This document shows positions 7,496 through 15,871 of a stretch of 64,000 nt of DNA, in pieces (the stretch's first letter is position 1; every line of letters starts with the position of its first letter). Source of the DNA: CALMFG01 sp963666035. Its GTDB lineage: Bacteria > Bacillota > Clostridia > Christensenellales > CALMFG01. Location: NCBI GenBank assembly GCA_963666035.2, contig CAXXJI010000016.1:62001-126000 (forward strand). Direction: 5' to 3'. Below the pieces are notes generated by a model. The model searched no databases. It saw only the letters and a list, made by a program, of their open reading frames with translations, and had not been told where the DNA came from. The translations under genes and the position numbers were made by a program.

Positions 7496-8809
7496 TTAGT
7501 CGATACGTTCATAGCTAAGTGCGTCCCAATTCAGACGGTAAAGTCCTTGCGTGCTGACAAAGTAAGTGTTGCCTTCGTCATCGGCGCAGAGCCCCTCGCC
7601 CGGGCAATTATCAATTCGGCCTTCTTCTTTAGAATTATCAAGATTGATGCGGATAAAAAACTCATGCCCCCCGGGTTCGCGAACATGTGCAATCAGATAG
7701 TTTTTAACAATCACATAAGCGTTAATCTTAGATTCAAAAGCAAATACAACAGCGCGTTCACCACTGGTCATGTTAATCTTCTTGATGCTCAACGGATTGC
7801 CGTCGCCTTCTCCGATAAAGTAGATACAACCATCATCAAGCTGAGGATTAAAGAACCACTCATTTTCAATTAAATATGAAACTTCACCGGTTTGGCCATT
7901 GATTTTAGCCAGATTAGATTCATCGGCAGAGGAGAATATGATTCCGTCGTCATCCAAAAACATAACGCTCGCGGATTCGCCAAATGGCGTGATATCACCA
8001 CCGTCTGTATTGATGCCGTAAAGCCCGTTATCTTCGTTAAGATTGGTGTAGAAAATGGAATCATCGTGAACATAAAGATAGCCCGCGCTGTCTTCGGTCA
8101 GCTTAGTTTTGTCTTGGCCGCTGATTTTGATTTTGTATATCGTATGGTTGTCATTGCTTGCAATATAATAGACCCATTCGCCGATCACATTGATAAACGA
8201 AACGCTGTCATCTGAAATTTTCACTTTATCGGATCCGTCTTTATTGATTCGGTACAGCGCATCATCATCCGCATAGTCGGCATAAAACAACGTATCGCCC
8301 TGAAAGGCGAACCCGCCCATGGCATAACTGCGGTCATCGCCTTCGTTCGGCCAGACCACTGCGCTGAGATTGGCAGATTGGTTGCCGGCTCTGTTGACGG
8401 GGCCGTTGTAAGGGACTTCGGGAATTTCCAGCTGTACTGCGTATTGATCCGACAGTTGTTGTACAGCCGAAAGATAGGCATTGGGGTCGGTGGCTTTTTT
8501 AAAGTCCTCAGCCACCATCAGACTTAGGTCATCATAGGATTGACTGATCGCCATCAGGTATATTTCGACCTTCATCGCATATGCGGCATCGTCCCCGGGG
8601 TTTTGTTCCAAAATCCGTTCAACCGAGGCCAGTGCTGAGGCGTAATCGCCGCCAAGAATCAGTTGCTGGGCTTGGGAATTTAATTCATCGGCTGAGAGAA
8701 TAGATTTGGATTCTTCGGTGGTAATATTCGGCGCGGAATTGCCTGTGTTACATCCGGATAGGATGAAAACCAGTATGCATGCAAAAAGTAACAATGAATT
8801 TTTCTTCAT
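7496..8809 (-). CDS. Lipoprotein with tetratricopeptide-like region and DUF5050-like beta-propeller
   Basis: A 437-residue secreted protein. The signal peptide ends in ILSGC, so Cys20 would be lipidated. Residues 40-110 (LILGGDYASALASVERILEQNPGD) look like a tetratricopeptide repeat. From about residue 165 onward there are several repeats of the type TLFYADYADDDALYRINKDG, EWVYYIASNDNHTIYKIKI and SIFYTNLNEDNGLYGINTDG, each an aromatic strand, acidic turn and LYRI strand, as in DUF5050/YncE-like propellers. The role is unknown; a surface binding or scaffold protein is plausible. The gene stands alone with an extended -10 element upstream and a shared terminator. Confidence 0.8.
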   Translation of the reverse strand: MKKNSLLLFACILVFILSGCNTGNSAPNITTEESKSILSADELNSQAQQLILGGDYASALASVERILEQNPGDDAAYAMKVEIYLMAISQSYDDLSLMVAEDFKKATDPNAYLSAVQQLSDQYAVQLEIPEVPYNGPVNRAGNQSANLSAVVWPNEGDDRSYAMGGFAFQGDTLFYADYADDDALYRINKDGSDKVKISDDSVSFINVIGEWVYYIASNDNHTIYKIKISGQDKTKLTEDSAGYLYVHDDSIFYTNLNEDNGLYGINTDGGDITPFGESASVMFLDDDGIIFSSADESNLAKINGQTGEVSYLIENEWFFNPQLDDGCIYFIGEGDGNPLSIKKINMTSGERAVVFAFESKINAYVIVKNYLIAHVREPGGHEFFIRINLDNSKEEGRIDNCPGEGLCADDEGNTYFVSTQGLYRLNWDALSYERID

Positions 8810-8852
8810 AACAACACCTGTTTCGTTGAGAATAGATGGAATTTACGACTTG

Positions 8853-8861
8853 ATTATAGCA
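8853..8861 (-). promoter_or_regulatory. Extended -10 of the lipoprotein gene
   Basis: Minus strand TGCTATAAT, 44 bases before the start codon. No clear -35 box. Confidence 0.5.
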
Positions 8862-8957
8862 TAATCACATAAACAAAGACAGTGCCGGGGAACATGAAGA
8901 TGATAGTTCTAGCGCTCAAGTACGATGCGTTTATTGTATACAGGATAAATGTATTTA

Positions 8958-8966
8958 TGATATAGT
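8958..8966 (+). promoter_or_regulatory. queA promoter, extended -10
   Basis: TGATATAGT forms an extended -10 element 34 bases before the queA start. No convincing -35 box is seen. Confidence 0.45.
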
Positions 8967-8999
8967 ATCGTATAAGGAAAGGGGAAGAGAAGCCCAACA

Positions 9000-10022
9000 T
9001 TGAAACGACATGATTTTGATTTTGAACTGCCCGAAGAATTGATTGCGCAGACCCCGTTAAAGCAACGGGACGCATCACGGCTTCTGGTGTACGATAGAAA
9101 AGAAGATACGATCACGCATCGCGTGTTTTCGGATATCGCTGAATATTTAAGCGAAAAAGACGTGTTGGTCGTCAATGAGACCAAAGTGATTCCGGCGCGG
9201 CTTTTTGGTACGCGTGAGGGCCTTAAGAATCCGGCTGAGTTTTTGCTTTTAAAACGGGTGTCAGTCACCGACTGGCATGTCATCATGCGGCCGGGAAAGC
9301 GGCTGAAACCCGGCATGACGGTGGTGTTCTCAGATGCTCTGTCTGCTGAGGTTTTAGAGAAACTGGAAGACGGCGTGGCGCGTGTGCGTTTTGAATTCAG
9401 CGGCGTTTTTGAAGCCATATTGGACGAACTGGGGCAGATGCCTCTGCCGCCATATATCAAAGAAAAACTGGCCGATAAAACAAGGTACAATACTGTTTAT
9501 GCCAAAGAAGATGGCTCGGCGGCAGCTCCGACCGCAGGACTGCATTTTACGCCCGAACTACTTAACAGGATTAAAGCGATGGGTGTCAAGGTGGCACCGG
9601 TGGTTTTACATGTGGGTCTTGGTACTTTCCGGCCGGTGAAGGAGGAGAATATTCTTGACCATATGATGCACGAGGAAAGCTATCATATCAGCCAAAAAAG
9701 TGCGGACATGATTAATCAGGCGCGAAAAAACGGCGGACGTGTGATCGCGGTGGGGACCACATCGGTGCGCGTGCTGGAATCGGTGTCCGACGCGGACGGA
9801 AAAGTGCGAGCCGCGGCAGGAACGACAGATATCTTTATCTACCCGGGCTACCGCTTTAAAGCAGTGGATGCGCTGGTCACCAACTTTCATCTGCCTGAAT
9901 CCACCCTGCTGATGCTGGTATCGGCTTTTATGGGGAAGGAAAATGCACTCGCCGCCTACAGGACTGCCGTGACCGAAAAATATCGGTTTTTCAGTTTTGG
10001 TGATGCGATGCTGATTATATAA
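9000..10022 (+). CDS. queA: S-adenosylmethionine:tRNA ribosyltransferase-isomerase
   Basis: QueA transfers the ribosyl part of S-adenosylmethionine onto 7-aminomethyl-7-deazaguanine in tRNA to make epoxyqueuosine, the step after Tgt in queuosine synthesis. The 340 residues include the N-terminal FDFELPEELIAQTPL, the block AAPTAGLHFTPELL and FIYPGYRFKAVDALVTNFHLP, all family hallmarks. The start must be TTG at 9000, since no ATG is in frame near it; the ribosome site GGGGA lies unusually far (about 14 bases) upstream. It heads a queA - lipoprotein - tgt group. Confidence 0.95.
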   Translation: MKRHDFDFELPEELIAQTPLKQRDASRLLVYDRKEDTITHRVFSDIAEYLSEKDVLVVNETKVIPARLFGTREGLKNPAEFLLLKRVSVTDWHVIMRPGKRLKPGMTVVFSDALSAEVLEKLEDGVARVRFEFSGVFEAILDELGQMPLPPYIKEKLADKTRYNTVYAKEDGSAAAPTAGLHFTPELLNRIKAMGVKVAPVVLHVGLGTFRPVKEENILDHMMHEESYHISQKSADMINQARKNGGRVIAVGTTSVRVLESVSDADGKVRAAAGTTDIFIYPGYRFKAVDALVTNFHLPESTLLMLVSAFMGKENALAAYRTAVTEKYRFFSFGDAMLII

Positions 10023-10044
10023 TAATTTGATGGAGGAAGCGAAA

Positions 10045-10764
10045 ATGAAAAAACTGACCTTGTTGGTCTTATGTTTTCTGTTCTTGGCGATGATGGCGGC
10101 ATGTGTGGATTATTCTGCGATGACGGAGCTATCGACACAGAAACAAGCAGCCGAGCCGACGGCATCCGCTGGACCGATGGTGCGGCAGAGCGCTTATGAG
10201 GACTTGCTGGAAAGCTTTAATACATTGAACGACCAAGTCAACACTCTGTTGGATGAAAAGGCAGCCAGCACACAGGAGACGCAAGCGGCGATCGACGAAA
10301 ATACGGCACTGGCCGCTGTGGTTTCGGATATCGAGCTGTCAGTATATCGTTCGGTGATTTCCAAAGATGCGCTGGGCGCATATTTCGGCATGATTAAAGG
10401 GGCCGAAAAGCTCGCCAATGGCGATGTGCTGCTCACTGTACAGCCGCTTTCGCTGGTGAACGAAACCGCGGATGCATCGCTATATGACAAAGAGGTGATT
10501 CGTGAGATCTATACTGGACTGACATTGGAGGCCGCGGATGTGCCAGAGGTGAATTTTACGGTGCAGGAGCAGACCATGGTTGCCTATAACGACGAAACGC
10601 ATTATACGCGAGATGTCGGATTCTTTACTTATGTGGTGGACGAAATGGCTTCGGCCAAGGCATTGTATGACACCAACCATATGGCCAACCCCACCTTGCT
10701 GCCGGGTCCGGTGTTTATCTTTCTTGCCATCGGCGACGATGCAGTGATGATTTTAGAAAAATAG
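10045..10764 (+). CDS. Small lipoprotein with coiled coil, unknown function
   Basis: I do not recognise a family. The 239-residue protein has a lipoprotein signal peptide ending MMAAC, with lipidation expected at Cys20, a short alanine/proline-rich linker, then a helical stretch (about residues 50-95, LLESFNTLNDQVNTLLDEKAA) likely to form a coiled coil, and a mixed C-terminal domain without cysteines or catalytic motifs. ATG 10045 is preceded by GGAGG with eight bases spacing; a TTG at 10027 is upstream of that site and less likely. It is inserted between queA and tgt, 22 bases after the first and 17 before the second, so it is co-transcribed with queuosine genes although it is secreted. Confidence 0.75.
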   Translation: MKKLTLLVLCFLFLAMMAACVDYSAMTELSTQKQAAEPTASAGPMVRQSAYEDLLESFNTLNDQVNTLLDEKAASTQETQAAIDENTALAAVVSDIELSVYRSVISKDALGAYFGMIKGAEKLANGDVLLTVQPLSLVNETADASLYDKEVIREIYTGLTLEAADVPEVNFTVQEQTMVAYNDETHYTRDVGFFTYVVDEMASAKALYDTNHMANPTLLPGPVFIFLAIGDDAVMILEK

Positions 10765-10781
10765 GAGAAAAAAACGACACA

Positions 10782-11885
10782 TTGTTTGAATATAGAATAC
10801 TCGAGGAAAGCAAATCGACCGACGCACGGATCGGTGTTTTAAACACAGCACACGGGGACATTGAAACGCCATGCTTTATGGCGGTGGGCACACAAGGAAC
10901 GGTGAAGGCGCTGACCACCGACATGGTCAAAAAAGCGGGCAGTCAGATTATTCTTGGCAACACCTACCACCTGTATCTTCGCCCGGGAGAGGATATCGTT
11001 AAGGCGGCGGGCGGACTGCATAAATTTATGAACTGGGACAGACCGATCTTGACGGACAGCGGCGGGTTTCAGGTGTTTTCGCTGGGCGACCTTCGGACCA
11101 TCACCGAAGAGGGTGTTAAGTTCGCGTCACACTTGGACGGGTCGCGGCATATGATTACGCCAGAGAAATCTATGCAGATCCAACAGGACTTGGGCAGTGA
11201 TATTGCCATGGCGTTTGATGTCTGCTCAGCCGCAGACAGTGACGATAAAACCATCGAAAAGGCGATGCATATGACGCATCGGTGGCTGGAACGCTGTAAG
11301 ACATACCACTCGCGCGAAGACCAGGCGCTTTTCGGCATCGTGCAGGGCGGTATGAACGCGACGTTGAGACAAGAATCCGCGCAATTCGTGGACAGCATGG
11401 ACTTGCCCGGAAATGCGATCGGGGGTCTGAGTGTTGGTGAACCTAAGCCTGTGATGTACGATATGCTGGAAAAAACTGTGCCGCATTTAAGCAAAGCAAA
11501 ACCGCGGTATTTGATGGGCGTCGGTACGCCGGATTGTCTGGTGGAAGGCGTGATGCGGGGCGTGGATATGTTTGATTGCGTCATCCAAACGCGCATCGCA
11601 AGAAACGGAACAGCTTACACATCCCAAGGCAAGATAACCGTTCGTAACGCCGAGTACAAGCGGGATCTTACGCCGCTGGACCCTGAATGTGACTGCGAGG
11701 TATGCCGAAACTATACGCGGGCGTATATCCGCCATCTCATCAACGCAAACGAGATGCTGGCGGCAACTTTGCTCAGCTTTCATAATATCTACTACACCAA
11801 CCATCTGATGGATCGCATTAAACAAGCGATCCGAGAAGATACCCTTCTTGCTTTGCGCGATGAGATCGATGCGTTGTATGCTTAA
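10782..11885 (+). CDS. tgt: tRNA-guanine transglycosylase
   Basis: Tgt exchanges the wobble guanine of GUN anticodons for the queuine precursor preQ1. The 367-residue protein contains the catalytic LTDSGGFQVFSL block near residue 90, VQGGMNATLRQESA, and the C-terminal zinc site CDCEVC with a later LSFHN histidine. The start is TTG at 10782 (MFEYRILEES), with GGAG 14 bases upstream, the same odd long spacing as queA. It follows queA and a lipoprotein gene and precedes yajC, an order well known in Clostridia. Confidence 0.95.
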   Translation: MFEYRILEESKSTDARIGVLNTAHGDIETPCFMAVGTQGTVKALTTDMVKKAGSQIILGNTYHLYLRPGEDIVKAAGGLHKFMNWDRPILTDSGGFQVFSLGDLRTITEEGVKFASHLDGSRHMITPEKSMQIQQDLGSDIAMAFDVCSAADSDDKTIEKAMHMTHRWLERCKTYHSREDQALFGIVQGGMNATLRQESAQFVDSMDLPGNAIGGLSVGEPKPVMYDMLEKTVPHLSKAKPRYLMGVGTPDCLVEGVMRGVDMFDCVIQTRIARNGTAYTSQGKITVRNAEYKRDLTPLDPECDCEVCRNYTRAYIRHLINANEMLAATLLSFHNIYYTNHLMDRIKQAIREDTLLALRDEIDALYA

Positions 11886-11922
11886 AGATTGAGAACAAAG
11901 CGTAAAGCACCCGTGATAGCGG

Positions 11923-11951
11923 TTGACGAAAAACAAAAGATAATATATAGT
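11923..11951 (+). promoter_or_regulatory. yajC promoter
   Basis: TTGACG, a 17-base spacer and TATAGT, between tgt and yajC, so yajC need not depend on the queA transcript. Confidence 0.65.
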
Positions 11952-11985
11952 TTAAACTGTTTTTAAAGTAAGAAAAGGAAAAGAG

Positions 11986-12357
11986 GTGTTTTATTTGCCA
12001 ACAAGTTGTTTTGGAGATTTGACCAGTACAGCATCTACCGGAAGCACAGGAACAGCGGCTGGCGGCGGTTTAACCGGTATGCTGCCCATCATCCTCATTT
12101 TTGTGGTGATGTTTGCGATGATGATTATTCCGCAGAGAAGACGTCAGAAAAAAGTGCAGGAAATGCTGAGTGCGATTAAATCGGGCGACAGGATTAAGAC
12201 CATCGGTGGTTTTTACGGCAGAGTGGTTTCAGTCAATGACGCGCTGGTTGTGATTTCAGTTGATCCGGATGCAACAAAACTGACCATTTCGAAATCGGCG
12301 GTTGCGACGGTTGAAAACGCGGACGTGGAAAACGACACGGAACCCGGGTCTAAATAA
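11986..12357 (+). CDS. yajC: Preprotein translocase accessory subunit YajC
   Basis: YajC is a small single-span protein that associates with SecDF and the Sec translocon. The 123 residues show a glycine/threonine-rich lead, one membrane segment (LPIILIFVVMFAMMII, about residues 34-49), then PQRRRQKKVQEML and the cytoplasmic IKSGDRIKTIGGFYGRVV block, all family hallmarks. The start is uncertain: GTG 11986 or TTG 11995, the latter with AGAGG eight bases upstream. secD and secF, which usually follow, are absent; a terminator and then the SCIFF gene come next. Confidence 0.92.
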   Translation: MFYLPTSCFGDLTSTASTGSTGTAAGGGLTGMLPIILIFVVMFAMMIIPQRRRQKKVQEMLSAIKSGDRIKTIGGFYGRVVSVNDALVVISVDPDATKLTISKSAVATVENADVENDTEPGSK

Positions 12358-12378
12358 TCGACACACGATTTTGTTAAA

Positions 12379-12416
12379 GCGCCTTAAAGAAAAGCTTTCA
12401 GGCGTTTTTCTTTTTA
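12379..12416 (+). terminator. Terminator of yajC
   Basis: CGCCTTAAAG, loop, CTTTCAGGCG and TTTTTCTTTTT, 22 bases after the yajC stop. Confidence 0.85.
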
Positions 12417-12429
12417 TCATTTTTTAGCA

Positions 12430-12458
12430 TTGAAAACACGACCGTTTAACGGTATAAT
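12430..12458 (+). promoter_or_regulatory. Promoter of the SCIFF peptide gene
   Basis: TTGAAA, exactly 17 bases, perfect TATAAT. It lies just after the yajC terminator, so the peptide has its own strong promoter. Confidence 0.85.
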
Positions 12459-12492
12459 ACGCATGAATTGATTTTTTAAGAGGAGATATTAG

Positions 12493-12642
12493 ATGAAACA
12501 CATAAAAACAATTGTTAAAAAGAGCATCGAAAAGGATATAAAAAAAGGCGGATGCGGCGAGTGCCAAACATCCTGCCAGTCTGCCTGCAAAACTTCCTGC
12601 ACGGTGGCCAACCAGTCCTGTGAAAGCACCAGACGCAGATAA
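12493..12642 (+). CDS. scfA: SCIFF peptide (six cysteines in forty-five), ranthipeptide precursor
   Basis: A 49-residue peptide. The N-terminal half (MKHIKTIVKKSIEKDIKKG) is the leader, and the rest carries six cysteines at 21, 24, 28, 32, 36 and 43, in the order CGECQTSCQSACKTSC then SC. This is the near-universal clostridial SCIFF family, whose cysteines are cross-linked to threonines or other residues by a radical SAM maturase to give thioether (ranthipeptide) bridges; proposed roles include quorum-type signalling. AGGAGA precedes the ATG at 12493. The maturase gene that normally follows is missing: the next gene is rqcH on the other strand. The gene is flanked by its own promoter and terminator. 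Confidence 0.95.
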   Translation: MKHIKTIVKKSIEKDIKKGGCGECQTSCQSACKTSCTVANQSCESTRRR

Positions 12643-12659
12643 TCACGAAAAAACGAAGG

Positions 12660-12686
12660 CGGACATTATGCTGTCCGTTTTTTTTA
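12660..12686 (+). terminator. Terminator of the SCIFF gene
   Basis: CGGACA, loop TTATGC, TGTCCG and eight T. It also faces the end of rqcH and may stop that transcript too. Confidence 0.88.
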
Positions 12687-12693
12687 TGCTGAG

Positions 12694-14436
12694 TTATTTT
12701 CTTAGCCGTTTCGTCAAGCTTTCGTCTGGCTCAGCCAAAAGGGTATAATATGTTTCATAAATCACATATCCCGGTTTGGCGCCGTTTGGTTTTTTGATAT
12801 ATTTTCTTGGCGTATAATCCACCGGCACTTTGCTGGAGGCTTTTGCTTTGCTGTAATACGCCGCCAAGGAGGCAGCCTCTTCGATAGTTTTGTCTGGAAT
12901 CTCTTTCTCGTTTGATTTAACAATCACATGCGAGCCCGGAATTTTCTGGGTGTGCAGCCAAAGGTCTTCCGGCTCTGCGGTTTTCAGCGTCAGCATATCA
13001 TTCTGACGATTATTTTTGCCGACAAAAATCTCAAAGCCGTCTGACGAAACAAATGCGTGAGGTTTGGACGTTTCCTGTACGGGTTTTTCGCGTTTGGCCC
13101 CGGGTTTTTCACTGATGTAGCCGGATTTGATCAACTCATAGCGCACTTCGGCCAGTTCGCCTTCGGTCTCGCAGGTCTCAACAGACGCCAGTACGGACTC
13201 GAGAAACGCAATCTCGGTTTTTGTGGTTTTGATGTATTCGGCATTCAATTCCGCCGCTTTTTTCATTTTGTTGTAGCGCTTGAAATACCTTTGCGCATTG
13301 GCAGCGGGGGAGAACTGTTTATCCAGCGGAATATCAATTGCTTCGCCGGTTTCATAATCGGTTACCGCGGCTTTATCCATCCCGCGTTTTAGCAGATAAA
13401 TATGCGCCATGATTAAATCACCATAGCGTTTGAACTTCTCGGCTTTTTCTAAGCCGTCCAGGGCGTCGGTCTGGATACGCAGCTTTTTGGTCCATTTCGC
13501 CAGTGCTTTGGTCACGATCGCCGATATCTGATGCTTTTTTCGATTGAGCGCAATGGCCGTGTCTTTTGCGGCATAAAACGATCCCAGCATTGTGTTAACA
13601 CTGTCAAAAGTCTCGGTATGGCCGGTGCTTTGCGTTTTAAACGGAAGAACACTGTAAAAAACAGGGGTATCCAAATCGTTGTACTGAATAGTCGGCTGGA
13701 TATCGCCCTTTTGCACGCGGAAGAAAAAGGCCAGAACATCCTCAATGAATCGCGTTTGATCGCCGCGAGAGAGAGTGCTGTAAGGGGCGCTTAAAAACTG
13801 TGTGCAGAGCTCCTCGGCGGTATGCGAAGAAACACCTTGGAAACGCTGAACCAAAAATCTGGGCATCGGTTTTTCACCGAGACTCTCAATTAATTCTAGA
13901 AATGTCCCCGCAGTCAGCGTCATCGGGTTATATTTGTCCGATATTGGTGTTTCGTATGGAAGACCGGGCAGCACCTGCCGTACCGAGGACATGCCGAAGG
14001 GCACATGTCTGGCGCTCTCCAGTATTTTATTCTCTGGGCTGATCAGGATGGCGTTGGAATACTTGCCCATCAACTCAACGACCAGCGTGGTGTTTTTGGG
14101 CAGGCCAAGCTCATCTTTGCCGGCAAGACCGATATGCACAATACGCTCCAAACCCACCTGCTCGATCGAAGTGATACGCGCGTTTAAGATATGCTTTCGC
14201 AAGTACATGCAAAAGGTGGGCGGCGACGGGGGATTCGGCCGAGGATTCTCGGTCAGTGCCAAACGGCAGTCTCCGGCCGACAGCGAGATAAGCAGTTTTA
14301 GGTTTTCGCTCTGGGTGCGAAGATGCAGGAGGATTTCATCCCGCACAGGCTGATGTATTTTATCGATTTTTGCGCCGATGATTTTCGCGTTGAGTTCCTG
14401 AACGCATGCATACAGCGTAAGGCCGTCAATGGTCAT
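12694..14436 (-). CDS. rqcH: Ribosome quality control protein RqcH (NFACT family, formerly fibronectin-binding protein)
   Basis: RqcH binds stalled 50S subunits carrying peptidyl-tRNA and directs template-free addition of alanine tails that mark the nascent chain for degradation. The 580-residue protein starts with the NFACT-N signature MTIDGLTLYACVQELN, has a central coiled-coil (about residues 285-445) and ends with the NFACT-R block DLWLHTQKIPGSHVIVKS and PGYVIYETYYTL. The tRNA-contacting DR pair known from Bacillus RqcH is here Glu97-Arg98, a conservative change. It is transcribed alone, divergent from rph, with AAAGGAG upstream of ATG. Confidence 0.93.
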   Translation of the reverse strand: MTIDGLTLYACVQELNAKIIGAKIDKIHQPVRDEILLHLRTQSENLKLLISLSAGDCRLALTENPRPNPPSPPTFCMYLRKHILNARITSIEQVGLERIVHIGLAGKDELGLPKNTTLVVELMGKYSNAILISPENKILESARHVPFGMSSVRQVLPGLPYETPISDKYNPMTLTAGTFLELIESLGEKPMPRFLVQRFQGVSSHTAEELCTQFLSAPYSTLSRGDQTRFIEDVLAFFFRVQKGDIQPTIQYNDLDTPVFYSVLPFKTQSTGHTETFDSVNTMLGSFYAAKDTAIALNRKKHQISAIVTKALAKWTKKLRIQTDALDGLEKAEKFKRYGDLIMAHIYLLKRGMDKAAVTDYETGEAIDIPLDKQFSPAANAQRYFKRYNKMKKAAELNAEYIKTTKTEIAFLESVLASVETCETEGELAEVRYELIKSGYISEKPGAKREKPVQETSKPHAFVSSDGFEIFVGKNNRQNDMLTLKTAEPEDLWLHTQKIPGSHVIVKSNEKEIPDKTIEEAASLAAYYSKAKASSKVPVDYTPRKYIKKPNGAKPGYVIYETYYTLLAEPDESLTKRLRK

Positions 14437-14460
14437 TTTTTTCTCCTTTAAGCTAAAACC

Positions 14461-14488
14461 ATTATACGCATTAAATCCGCAAATTCAA
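14461..14488 (-). promoter_or_regulatory. rqcH promoter
   Basis: Minus strand TTGAAT, 16-base spacer and perfect TATAAT, 25 bases before the rqcH ATG. Confidence 0.6.
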
Positions 14489-14497
14489 ACAAAAGAT

Positions 14498-14530
14498 TTG
14501 AAAGCGCCTCAGTTTATCGTATACTATAAT
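14498..14530 (+). promoter_or_regulatory. rph operon promoter
   Basis: TTGAAA, 16-base spacer and TATACT (14520-14525), partly overlapping a second TATAAT at 14525-14530. It lies back to back with the rqcH promoter. Confidence 0.55.
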
Positions 14531-14558
14531 TGATAAATGTTGATTTAAGGAGAAAATG

Positions 14559-15266
14559 ATGCGAGCAAGCGGCAGACCAAACGATGAAAAACGAAAAGTG
14601 ACGATCAAGCCGAATATTTTAAAAAATGCCGACGGATCGGTGCTGGTTTCCTGCGGGAATACTGAGGTCATCTGCAGTGCGATGGCGGTGGACGAAGTAC
14701 CGTCTTTTTTGGCCGAAACAGGCAGGGGATGGCTGACCGCCGAATACGCCATGCTGCCGGCCTCCACACCCAGCCGGAAAAAGAGGGAGAAGATGAAGCC
14801 GGATGGACGCAGTACCGAAATTCAGCGGCTGATTGGGCGGAGTTTGCGCTCGGTGATGGATTTCTCGATTTTGGGCGAGCGGACGATCTATATCGACTGT
14901 GATGTGATTTCAGCGGACGGCGGTACGCGCACGGCTTCGATCACCGGCGGATATGCCGCGCTGAAAATTTGCATTGAACACTTGCTGAAAAACGGCGATT
15001 TAGCCAAAAACCCGATTCGCGGACAGGTGGCTGCGATTTCCTGCGGCATCGTGGACGGCGAAGCTTTGCTGGATTTGGAGTATACCGAAGACTCACGGGC
15101 CGAAGCGGATATGAATGTGGTGATGACCGATTCGGGAGGGCTGATTGAGGTGCAGTGTACAGGCGAAAAGCGGCCGATATCCGAAGCCGAGTTTGCGAAC
15201 CTTTTGTCTCTGGCCAAAAAAGGCATTGCTGAGCTTTGTGAAATCCAGGCGGCAGTGGTAGGATAG
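14559..15266 (+). CDS. rph: Ribonuclease PH
   Basis: RNase PH is a phosphate-dependent 3'-5' exoribonuclease that trims tRNA and other RNA 3' ends. The protein (235 residues) begins RASGRPNDEKRKVTI and carries GSVLVSCGNTEVICSA, RSLRSVMDFSILGERTIYID and DADGG-like CDVISADGGTRTASITGG. Two ATG codons are adjacent (14556 and 14559); AAGGAG has better spacing (six bases) to the second, which also gives the usual MRxxGR start. It heads an rph-rdgB-phosphodiesterase operon with a five-base gap to rdgB, and a large tRNA cluster, its natural substrate, lies just downstream. Confidence 0.95.
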   Translation: MRASGRPNDEKRKVTIKPNILKNADGSVLVSCGNTEVICSAMAVDEVPSFLAETGRGWLTAEYAMLPASTPSRKKREKMKPDGRSTEIQRLIGRSLRSVMDFSILGERTIYIDCDVISADGGTRTASITGGYAALKICIEHLLKNGDLAKNPIRGQVAAISCGIVDGEALLDLEYTEDSRAEADMNVVMTDSGGLIEVQCTGEKRPISEAEFANLLSLAKKGIAELCEIQAAVVG

Positions 15267-15270
15267 GCGC

Positions 15271-15870
15271 ATGAAGAAGAAATTACTGATTGCTACGGGT
15301 AACGCGGGCAAAACCGCCGAGATTAAAGCGATTTTTACCGGCATATATGACGAAGTGGTTTCTTTAAAAGATATCGGCCTTATATTGAATACGGTCGAGG
15401 ACGGGGAGACCTTTGAGGAAAACGCGCTGAAAAAAGCGCGTGAGGCGTTTGATGCCACCGGTCTGGATACATTGGCCGACGACAGCGGACTCTGCGTGGA
15501 TGCGCTGTATGGGCCCCCGGGCGTACGATCGGCTAGGTACGCGGGCGAAACCGCGACGGATGAAGAGAATTATCAAAAATTGCTCGTTGAGATGACTGAC
15601 GTGGAAAATGATGAACGGACGGCGCGATTTGTCTGTACGGTGGCGCTGGTGCGAAAGGATAAGCCGGACATGATGACGCAAGGAAAATGCGAAGGCATCA
15701 TCACCCAAAAGCCCAGCGGCAAAGGCGGGTTTGGGTACGATCCATGCTTTTTTGTGCCGGAATACGGGCGCACGATGGCCGAACTTTCTGCGGACGAAAA
15801 AAATGCGATCAGCCATCGGGGCAAAGCTCTGGAAAAACTTAAAGTGATACTGGCGAAGGAAAAAGAGTAG
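15271..15870 (+). CDS. rdgB: XTP/dITP pyrophosphatase (Ham1/RdgB)
   Basis: RdgB hydrolyses non-canonical purine triphosphates such as dITP and XTP to monophosphates, keeping them out of DNA and RNA. The 199-residue protein has the N-terminal LLIATGNAGKTAEIKAIF, DDSGLCVDALYGPPGVRSA and GKGGFGYDPCFFVPEYGRT blocks, which bind substrate and metal. It lies four bases after rph and one base before the phosphodiesterase gene, a tight clostridial gene trio. Confidence 0.95.
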   Translation: MKKKLLIATGNAGKTAEIKAIFTGIYDEVVSLKDIGLILNTVEDGETFEENALKKAREAFDATGLDTLADDSGLCVDALYGPPGVRSARYAGETATDEENYQKLLVEMTDVENDERTARFVCTVALVRKDKPDMMTQGKCEGIITQKPSGKGGFGYDPCFFVPEYGRTMAELSADEKNAISHRGKALEKLKVILAKEKE

Positions 15871-15871
15871 G

